A DNA stretch of 17,801 nt, from contig SFJE01000036.1 of the NCBI GenBank assembly GCA_004555175.1, positions 1 through 17,801 of the forward strand, written 5' to 3'. The position numbers were made by a program, and so were the translations under genes. Of the stretch, positions 1 through 5,346 are shown one piece after another; the stretch's first letter is position 1; the number at the start of each line of letters is the position of its first letter. Origin of the DNA: Lentisphaeraceae bacterium (GTDB taxonomy: Bacteria; Verrucomicrobiota; Kiritimatiellia; RFP12; DVOR01). The notes below the pieces were generated by a model, which did not search any database, was not told the DNA's origin, and saw only the letters and a list, made by a program, of their open reading frames with translations.

Positions 1-63
1 ATAAGACGGGGTCTTGTTGCCAATAAGACGGGGCCTTATTACCAATAAGACGGGGCCTTATTA
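1..63. repeat. 22-bp tandem repeat, about three units, truncated by window edge
   Basis: Units start at 1 (truncated), 22 and 44. The core AATAAGACGGGGCCTTATT is followed by ACC in the second unit; the third ends in the unique flank. Each unit is an imperfect inverted repeat (AATAAG against CTTATT). Unit 1 differs in its right arm (GTCTTGTT) yet can still pair with its left arm. No spacers separate the units, so this is not a CRISPR. The array may extend to the left of the window. Function unknown. Confidence 0.75.
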
Positions 64-136
64 GTTGCGCTCCGCCGAGCGGTTAGTTCTCTCCGCGCCA
101 CGTGATAATCCGCGCCGCCGTTCCTTTCCTTCTGCA

Positions 137-169
137 CACCCTTATCCCGGAAATTCCGGGATAAGGGTG
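137..169. repeat. 33-nt near-perfect palindrome (16-bp arms, 1-nt centre)
   Basis: The arm CACCCTTATCCCGGAA (137-152) is the reverse complement of 154-169, with a single A at 153. In RNA it would form a long hairpin, though the one-base centre would force the innermost pairs open. No T-run follows on either strand, so it is not a typical terminator. It lies downstream of the tRNA-Thr terminator. Positions 1-230 hold no supportable gene. Confidence 0.8.
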
Positions 170-193
170 GCATTACGCCCGCTATGTTCGCAC

Positions 194-229
194 AATAAAA
201 AGAAAGCCCTCGGAGAGTCTTCCGAGGGC
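194..229 (-). terminator. Rho-independent terminator of the tRNA-Thr gene
   Basis: On the minus strand a perfect 9-bp stem, GCCCTCGGA / TCCGAGGGC with a 6-nt loop, is followed at once by TTTCTTTTTATT. It begins 5 nt after the encoded CCA of the tRNA. Confidence 0.9.
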
Positions 230-233
230 AAAC

Positions 234-310
234 TGGAGCCAACTGACGGAATCGAACCGACGACCTGCGCATTACGAATGCGCTGCTCTACCTAGCTGAG
301 CTAAGTTGGC
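234..310 (-). tRNA. tRNA-Thr (anticodon CGU), CCA encoded
   Basis: The minus strand folds into a full cloverleaf of 77 nt. The acceptor stem GCCAACT/AGTTGGC is perfect. The D arm reads GCTC-AGCTAGGTA-GAGC. The anticodon stem GCGCA/TGCGC closes the loop TTCGTAA, giving anticodon CGT, which reads the Thr codon ACG. The T loop is TTCGATT, with discriminator T followed by encoded CCA. The T stem (GTCGG/CCGTC) has a T-T mismatch at the second pair. A promoter (323-351) and a terminator (194-229) frame it as a single-gene unit. Confidence 0.97.
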
Positions 311-322
311 AAAACGCCGCAA

Positions 323-351
323 ATAATAACAAAGCCCAGTTCGAAAGGCAA
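323..351 (-). promoter_or_regulatory. Sigma-70-type promoter of tRNA-Thr
   Basis: On the minus strand, -35 TTGCCT (346-351) and -10 TATTAT (323-328) are separated by exactly 17 nt. The mature tRNA starts 12 nt past the -10 box, leaving a leader of only a few nucleotides. The -35 box lies inside the hairpin described at 331-357. Confidence 0.7.
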
Positions 352-357
352 GGCTTT
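331..357 (-). terminator. Possible terminator of the amidohydrolase gene, overlapping the tRNA promoter
   Basis: The stem AAAGCC/GGCTTT has a loop of about 15 nt. On the minus strand it is followed by GTTATTATTT. On the plus strand it is followed by a longer T-run, so it could act in both directions. The stem is short and AT-edged, hence moderate confidence. Confidence 0.4.
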
Positions 358-368
358 TTTTCGGGACT

Positions 369-419
369 CGAGTCGCCGCAGTTGACGGCGGATAGCCGCC
401 GTGAGCGGGAAGCGACTCG
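369..419. repeat. Nested inverted repeats downstream of the amidohydrolase gene
   Basis: The outer arms CGAGTCGC (369-376) and GCGACTCG (412-419) are perfect complements. They enclose a second hairpin, ACGGCGG/CCGCCGT (385-391 and 396-402, 4-nt loop). On the minus strand this lies just past the amidohydrolase stop codon and could protect the mRNA 3' end. No T-run follows directly. Confidence 0.55.
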
Positions 420-435
420 GGAGGGCGGCGCGGCG

Positions 436-2031
436 TTAGCGTTCGAGGAATCTGCCGCGGCGGGGGGCGGAGGGGTTGAGTTGGCCGCCGAGGACGATGG
501 GCGAGCCGTTGACGAAGACCGCTTCGGTGCCGAGGGCAAAGGCGTGGGGGCGGGCGTAGGTGGCGGTGGCGCGCCAGGTGGCGGGGTGGAGGAGGGCGAG
601 GTCGGCGTAGGCGCCTTCACGGAGGATGCCGCGGTCGCGGATGGCGAAGGCGGCGGCCGGGAGGCTGGTCATACGGGCGATGGCGGCTTCGGGGGAGAGG
701 CCGAGGCGCTCGGTGAGGGTGCGGAAGAAGGTGGGGTGCGTGCCGTAGGCGCGGGGATGGGGGTAGTCGCGGCCGAGGGGTCCCCAGGGGGCGCGCAGGG
801 AGGCATCCGATCCGGGCATCACCCAGGGTTGGGAGAGGATGGTGAGGAGGTTCTCTTCGCACATGCCGAAGAAGAAGGCGCCGGTGCGAGAGCGGTCTTC
901 GCGGAGGATCCAGGTGATGACGGTGCCCATCGTGCGGCAGGTGGCTTCCATCAGCTGGCGGATGGTCTTGCCCGAGCAGGCGCGGGTGGCAGGGGACCAG
1001 GTGCCGCCAATCATAATGTCAGCCGGGTCACGGCCGGAGGCGTCGAGTTCGGCGGCGATGCGTGCGCAGGTGCGCGGGTCGTCGAGGCGCTGGAGGATGG
1101 CGGCGTTGCCGCCGGCGGCCGCCCAGTCAGGGAGGACGATATCGAGGTCGGTGCCGGCAGAGAGGTAGGGATAGCGATCGGAGTGGAGGGCGAGGCCTTC
1201 GGCGCGCGCGCCTTCGATCTTGGCGAGGGCGGCGGGGAGTTTGGACCAGTTGGCGCGGCCGGAGGTTTTGAGGTGGGAGATTTGGGTGCGGATCCCGGTA
1301 GCGCGGGTGAGGGCGAGGACTTCGTCGATGGCTTCGAGGAGGCGATCGCCTTCGCTGCGCATGTGAGTGGCATAGAAGCCGCCGCGGCGGGCGCAGGCGG
1401 TGGCGAGGGCGAGGACCTCCTCAGAGGTGGCGTGGATGCCGGGGTGATAGACCAGGCCGGTGCTGATGCCCCAGGCGCCTTCGTCGAGGGCCTGCTCGAG
1501 GGTGCGGCACATGGCGGCGACCTCGTCGGGGCGGGCGGCGCGGGGGGCATCGCCCATCACGCCCTTGCGGATGGTGTTGTGGCCGGCAAAGAGGATGAGG
1601 TTGGTGGCGGGGTGGCAGGCGGCGAGGGCTTCGCGGAAGTCTGCGACGGTGGTCCAGTTGGGTCCGGTGGTCTCGCGGCCGGGGCGGGGGGGATAGGTCT
1701 GCGCCTCCCAGTCGGAAGGGAGGCGGGCGCCATTGAGGCGGGGGGCGGCGCTACCACCGCACTGGCCGCCGATTTCGGTGGTGACGCCTTGGAGGACCTT
1801 ACTGGGGGAGAAGGGCTCGAGGAGGAGGAAGGCATCGGAGTGGGTGTGGACGTCGATGAAACCGGGAGTGGCCCAGAGACCGGCGGCGGGGATTTCGGCG
1901 GGGGCTTGGACGCCGGAGAGGTCGCCAATGGCCCCGATGCGCTCGCCGCAGAGGCCGATGTCGGCGGTGAAGGCAGGGCGGCCGGTGCCGTCGATGACGG
2001 TGGCTTGGCGGAGGATGGTGTCGAAGGTCAT
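436..2031 (-). CDS. N-acyl-D-amino-acid deacylase (D-aminoacylase-type amidohydrolase)
   Basis: The 531-residue product belongs to the amidohydrolase superfamily, D-aminoacylase branch, zinc enzymes that release D-amino acids from N-acyl forms. Visible marks are the strand-1 metal motif VHTHSD (61-66); GGQCGGSAAP (88-97), whose Cys91 fits the family's metal-bridging cysteine; His223 in ATHMRSEGD; His253 in ISHLK; the catalytic Asp409 in PGSDAS; and the late HPRAYGT motif. Length is normal (about 480-530). There is no signal peptide, so it is probably cytoplasmic and may salvage acylated D-amino acids; the exact substrate cannot be read from sequence. The start is the first ATG before VIDGTG, but no clear Shine-Dalgarno precedes it (AAAAGCTT only). 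An alternative is a related dihydroorotase- or dipeptidase-like amidohydrolase. Confidence 0.9.
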   Translation of the reverse strand: MTFDTILRQATVIDGTGRPAFTADIGLCGERIGAIGDLSGVQAPAEIPAAGLWATPGFIDVHTHSDAFLLLEPFSPSKVLQGVTTEIGGQCGGSAAPRLNGARLPSDWEAQTYPPRPGRETTGPNWTTVADFREALAACHPATNLILFAGHNTIRKGVMGDAPRAARPDEVAAMCRTLEQALDEGAWGISTGLVYHPGIHATSEEVLALATACARRGGFYATHMRSEGDRLLEAIDEVLALTRATGIRTQISHLKTSGRANWSKLPAALAKIEGARAEGLALHSDRYPYLSAGTDLDIVLPDWAAAGGNAAILQRLDDPRTCARIAAELDASGRDPADIMIGGTWSPATRACSGKTIRQLMEATCRTMGTVITWILREDRSRTGAFFFGMCEENLLTILSQPWVMPGSDASLRAPWGPLGRDYPHPRAYGTHPTFFRTLTERLGLSPEAAIARMTSLPAAAFAIRDRGILREGAYADLALLHPATWRATATYARPHAFALGTEAVFVNGSPIVLGGQLNPSAPRRGRFLER

Positions 2032-2091
2032 AAGCTTTTAGCGATTGGCGGATGGTGGCTTGCTCACGCGCGCAAGCACAGAACGGCCAAA

Positions 2092-2097
2092 AGTATA
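2092..2097 (-). promoter_or_regulatory. Possible -10 box of the amidohydrolase gene
   Basis: TATACT on the minus strand, about 60 nt upstream of the ATG, within a short AT-richer patch. No good -35 element lies 16-18 nt upstream, so the assignment is tentative. Confidence 0.35.
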
Positions 2098-2169
2098 CCA
2101 CAGCGCCCAACCGCCCGCAGGGGACCATAAAAAAAGTGCCTTTTCCTGGGGTGAAAGAGGGGCAAGGGC

Positions 2170-2280
2170 CCCGCGAGCAAGCTCGCGGGCACGCCGGGGG
2201 GTGCCGCCTGCGGCGGACACCTCGATGCCCTCATGCGCCGGCCGCTACCCCACGCTTGCCCGCCCCGGGCGGCGGGGGCG
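2170..2280. repeat. GC-rich hairpin cluster in the glgP-amidohydrolase intergenic region
   Basis: The gene-free stretch 2032-2341 holds several hairpins besides the glgP terminator. A 9-bp perfect stem CCCGCGAGC/GCTCGCGGG with 2-nt centre lies at 2170-2189. GTGCCGCC/GGCGG-A-CAC, with one bulge, lies at 2201-2220. A C-rich/G-rich inverted segment follows to 2280. None is followed by a T-run. I see no small gene here. Confidence 0.5.
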
Positions 2281-2283
2281 GGT

Positions 2284-2319
2284 AAAAAGCGCGCCCCGGG
2301 CGGTTGCTCGGGGCGCGCT
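2284..2319 (-). terminator. Rho-independent terminator of glgP
   Basis: On the minus strand a perfect 11-bp stem AGCGCGCCCCG/CGGGGCGCGCT with a 10-nt loop is followed by TTTT. It lies 22 nt after the glgP stop codon and probably ends the rpoD-direction transcript as well. Confidence 0.88.
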
Positions 2320-2341
2320 GTTGAGGCTGTAAGGCCTGGGC

Positions 2342-4852
2342 TTACTTGGCCACGAAGGGCTCAAGGTGCCAGATGTCGCGAGCGTACTCGGCGATGGTGC
2401 GATCGCTGGAGAACTTGCCGGCGGAAGCGACGTTGATGAGGGAGGCCTTGTTCCACGCCTTGGGGTTGCGGTAGAGGGCCTCGACACGCTCCTGGGCCTT
2501 GATGTAGTCGGGAAGGTCCTGGAGGAGCATGTAGTAGTCGTTGTAGTCGAGCAGGTTCTTGAGGAGGGGCTCGAAGAGGCCCGGGCTCATCAGCGAGAAG
2601 ACGTTGCGGCGGATCATATCGAGAGCGCGCTTGATTTCGGGGTTGCTCTCGTAGATAGCCTTGGAGTTGTAGGTGGGGCGGAGGGCTTCCACCTCTTCGG
2701 TCTTGAGGCCGAAGATGAACTCGTTCTCTTCGCCGGCTTCCTGGGCGATTTCGACGTTTGCGCCGTCGAGGGTGCCGAGGGTGAGGGCGCCATTGAGCAT
2801 CAGCTTCATGTTGCCGGTGCCGGAGGCTTCGGTGCCAGCCAGGGAGATCTGCTCGGAGACGTTGGCCGCCGGGATGATCTTCTCAGCCAGGGAGACGCGG
2901 TAGTCGGGCAGGAAGGCCACGGTGATGCGGCCGCGCACGAGCGGGTGGTTGTTGACCACTTCAGCCACGCCATGGATGAGGCGGATGATGAGCTTAGCGA
3001 CCCAGTAGCCGGGGGCGGCCTTGGCGCCAAAGACGAAGACGCGCGGATAGACGTCGAGGTCGGGCTTCTCAATGAGGCGGTTGAAGAGGACGATGATGTA
3101 GAGCACCAGGAGGAGCTGGCGCTTGTACTCGTGCAGGCGCTTGACCTGGACGTCGAAGATGGCGTCGGGGTTCGCCTGGAAGCCGAGAGTGTTGAAGATG
3201 GTGTTGGAGAGGATCTGCTTATTGGCGCGCTTGATCTCGGCGAACTGCTCGAGGAAGGCGCTGTCGGTGGTGAACTTCTTGAGCTGGGAGAGCTCGGAGA
3301 GGTCGGTGATCCACTTGTCACCAATGGCGCTGGTGATGAGGTTGGCCAGACGGGGGTTCGCCTTCAGGAGCCAGCGGCGCTGGGTGATGCCGTTGGTCTT
3401 GTTGGAGAAGTGGTCGGGCATTACCTCATAGAAGTCCTTGAAGATGGTCTGCTTAAGGATTTCGGTGTGGAGCGCGGCCACGCCATTGACGGCCGAGGTG
3501 CCCACCAGGCAGAGGTTGGCCATGCGGACATACTTCTCGCCATTCTCGTCGATGAGGCTCATGCGGCTGAGGCGGGCGATGTCGCCGGGGTAGAGGTTGG
3601 CGATCTGCTGGAGGAAGCGGGCGTTGATTTCGTAGATGATCTGCATGTGGCGGGGCAGGACGCGCTCCATCAGCGGCAGCGGCCAACGCTCCAACGCCTC
3701 GGGCAAAACGGTGTGGTTGGTGTAGCCGGTAGAGGCGCGGACAAGCTTCCAAGCCTCGTCCCAGGCGATGCCTTCCACGTCCACGAGAATGCGCATCAAC
3801 TCGGGGATGACGAGCGTGGGGTGCGTGTCGTTGAGCTGGACGAAGACATACTTGGGCAGGTGGCGCCACTCGTGGCCCTCCTCGCGGAAGCGGCGGAGGA
3901 TGTCGTGCACGCTCGCCGCCACAAAGAGATACTGCTGGCGCAGGCGCAGTTCCTTGCCCTGGGTGGTCGAATCGTTGGGGTAAAGGACCTTGGTGAGGTT
4001 CTCGGCAAGCACCTTGCTCTCCACGGCCTCGATGTAGTCGCCGCGGTTGAACTCATCGAGCGAGAACTCGTTGGTGGCCTGGGCGCTCCAGAGGCGCAGG
4101 GTGCCGACGGTGGTGCCCTTGTAACCGACCACAGGCAGATCGTAGGGGACGGCCTGAACCTGCTGGGCGGGGACCCAGACCCACTCGTCGCGGCCGGTGC
4201 GGCCGGTGTAGTGCTCCACATGGCCACCGAAGCCGACCAGGCAGGTGTATTCGGGGCGCTGGATTTCCCAGGGATAGCCGTACTTCAGCCAGTTATCGGG
4301 CTCTTCGCGCTGCTCGCCCTGGACGATACGCTGACGGAAGATGCCGTAGTCGTAGCGCAGGCCGTAGCCGGTGGCCGGCAGGTTGAGGGTAGCGAGCGAA
4401 TCGAGGAAGCAGGCGGCCAGACGGCCCAAGCCGCCGTTGCCCAGACCGGCATCCATCTCGTAGTCGCGCAGGCGGTTCCAATCGAGCCCGAGCGAATCCA
4501 TCGCCTCGCGGCACTGCTGCTCCAGGCCCAGGTTGATAACGTTGTTACCCAGCAAGCGGCCGATGAGGAACTCGAGCGAGAGGTAGTAGACGCGGCGGAC
4601 CTTCGCGGCACGGTAGGCATCCTGCGTGGCCATCCAGCGGTCGACAATACGATCGCGCACGGCGTAGGCCAGGGCCTTGTAGCAGTCGCGCTCGGTGGCG
4701 CGGTCACCGCTCTTGGCCAGCGAAAAGCGCATATTCCAGAGGAAGTCCTGCGCGAGGCCGGCGGCGGTCAACTCGGCAGAGGGGTGATTACCCGGCAGGG
4801 TCACGTTTTCGCCGGGCTTGGTGGCGGAGACGGGGGACTTTGCATTAGCCAT
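2342..4852 (-). CDS. glgP: Glycogen/starch (alpha-glucan) phosphorylase
   Basis: The 836-residue product is a full-length GT35 glycogen phosphorylase. It releases glucose-1-phosphate from alpha-1,4-glucans using pyridoxal phosphate in the cytoplasm. Diagnostic segments are YYLSLEFLIGR (89-99), DAGLGNGGLGRLAACFLDS (134-152), RLHEYKRQ in the C-terminal half, and EASGTGNMK with the PLP-binding lysine at 683, followed by DGANVEI. Length matches the usual 800-840. The start is supported by AAAGGAG about 8 nt upstream. It lies 41 nt downstream of the RRM protein gene, which suggests co-transcription. No other glycogen gene (glgA, B, C or X) is in the window, so glycogen metabolism is not clustered here. 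The first 28 residues are a variable, Pro/Lys-containing lead. Confidence 0.98.
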   Translation of the reverse strand: MANAKSPVSATKPGENVTLPGNHPSAELTAAGLAQDFLWNMRFSLAKSGDRATERDCYKALAYAVRDRIVDRWMATQDAYRAAKVRRVYYLSLEFLIGRLLGNNVINLGLEQQCREAMDSLGLDWNRLRDYEMDAGLGNGGLGRLAACFLDSLATLNLPATGYGLRYDYGIFRQRIVQGEQREEPDNWLKYGYPWEIQRPEYTCLVGFGGHVEHYTGRTGRDEWVWVPAQQVQAVPYDLPVVGYKGTTVGTLRLWSAQATNEFSLDEFNRGDYIEAVESKVLAENLTKVLYPNDSTTQGKELRLRQQYLFVAASVHDILRRFREEGHEWRHLPKYVFVQLNDTHPTLVIPELMRILVDVEGIAWDEAWKLVRASTGYTNHTVLPEALERWPLPLMERVLPRHMQIIYEINARFLQQIANLYPGDIARLSRMSLIDENGEKYVRMANLCLVGTSAVNGVAALHTEILKQTIFKDFYEVMPDHFSNKTNGITQRRWLLKANPRLANLITSAIGDKWITDLSELSQLKKFTTDSAFLEQFAEIKRANKQILSNTIFNTLGFQANPDAIFDVQVKRLHEYKRQLLLVLYIIVLFNRLIEKPDLDVYPRVFVFGAKAAPGYWVAKLIIRLIHGVAEVVNNHPLVRGRITVAFLPDYRVSLAEKIIPAANVSEQISLAGTEASGTGNMKLMLNGALTLGTLDGANVEIAQEAGEENEFIFGLKTEEVEALRPTYNSKAIYESNPEIKRALDMIRRNVFSLMSPGLFEPLLKNLLDYNDYYMLLQDLPDYIKAQERVEALYRNPKAWNKASLINVASAGKFSSDRTIAEYARDIWHLEPFVAK

Positions 4853-4893
4853 AAAATAACTCCTTTTGTGGCGCTATGTTAGCACATTTGCCT

Positions 4894-5214
4894 TTAGGCT
4901 TTCACCTTATTGCGGGCTTCATTCACGCGCAGGCGCCGGCCCATCACGCTCTTGTCATGCAGGGCCTTGATGGCAGCCTCGGCCTCGGGGCGGTAGATCA
5001 TCTCCACGAAGCCAAAGCCTTTGCTCTTGTGGTTATAGTGGTTCTCAATGACGCGCGCGCTCTTGACCGTGCCATACTTGGCGAAGGCCTTGCGCAGTTG
5101 CTCGTTGGTCATATCGTAGCTCAGGTTGCCTACGTAGATCTCAATGAGTTCCTTAGGGCCTTTGTCGGCACGCGGGCCGCCAAAGAGGTTGCGGATGAAC
5201 GAAAACAGGCTCAT
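4894..5214 (-). CDS. Small RNA-recognition-motif (RRM) RNA-binding protein
   Basis: The 106-residue product has one canonical RRM at about 24-98. RNP2 is IYVGNL (26-31) and RNP1 is KGFGFVEM (65-72), so the aromatic RNA-stacking residues (Tyr27, Phe67, Phe69) are present. The N-terminal 20 residues (MSLFSFIRNLFGG...) are hydrophobic then basic, and the C-terminus is basic (RVNEARNKVKA). Such single-RRM proteins are known in cyanobacteria (Rbp family) and are also found in several Gram-negative phyla; in most cases their RNA targets are unknown. A GAAGGA sequence about 10 nt upstream supports the start. It lies 132 nt after rpoD and 41 nt before glgP. Post-transcriptional control of neighbouring or stress transcripts is possible but is inference. 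Confidence 0.95.
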   Translation of the reverse strand: MSLFSFIRNLFGGPRADKGPKELIEIYVGNLSYDMTNEQLRKAFAKYGTVKSARVIENHYNHKSKGFGFVEMIYRPEAEAAIKALHDKSVMGRRLRVNEARNKVKA

Positions 5215-5274
5215 GTCTGTTAGTTCCTTCTCTTCTTCTCGGTTCTTGGGGCCGCGTTGCCCTTCGGCACGCCC

Positions 5275-5303
5275 GACCCCGGGTTCTAGGTTTGGCCGGG
5301 GCC
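5275..5303. other. GC-rich hairpin between rpoD and the RRM gene
   Basis: CCCCGG (5277-5282) pairs with CCGGGG (5296-5301), extendable by a wobble and one more pair, with a loop of about 13 nt. There is no T-run on the minus strand, so read-through from rpoD into the RRM gene is plausible. It may attenuate or mark an RNA-processing site. I see no promoter of quality in 5215-5346; the RRM leader is purine-rich (GAGAAGAAGAGAAGGAA). Confidence 0.35.
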
Positions 5304-5346
5304 CCCAACAGGGCGGAAGCCGGCCGGTGAATCGATCTCAAAGGCC

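Noticed and set aside
1..63. Possible CRISPR array
   Set aside because: The 22-bp units are directly adjacent with no unique spacers, and no cas gene is present.
39..295. Two overlapping frames of 76-77 codons in opposite directions near the tRNA
   Set aside because: Both run through the tRNA or its terminator and the palindrome, have no ribosome site and show no recognisable protein character.
2170..2189. Perfect GC-rich hairpin as a terminator
   Set aside because: No T-run on either strand, and the real glgP terminator lies at 2284-2319.
2366..4882. 838-codon open frame antisense to glgP, and similar long frames antisense to the amidohydrolase (382-2130), rpoD (5353-7008), murF (12907-14436) and rpsA (16071-17771)
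   Set aside because: Stop-poor antisense frames are expected in GC-rich genes with strong third-position bias. The translations are low-complexity Gly/Ala/Val/Glu or Leu/Arg/His strings without any domain, and the sense proteins are unmistakable.
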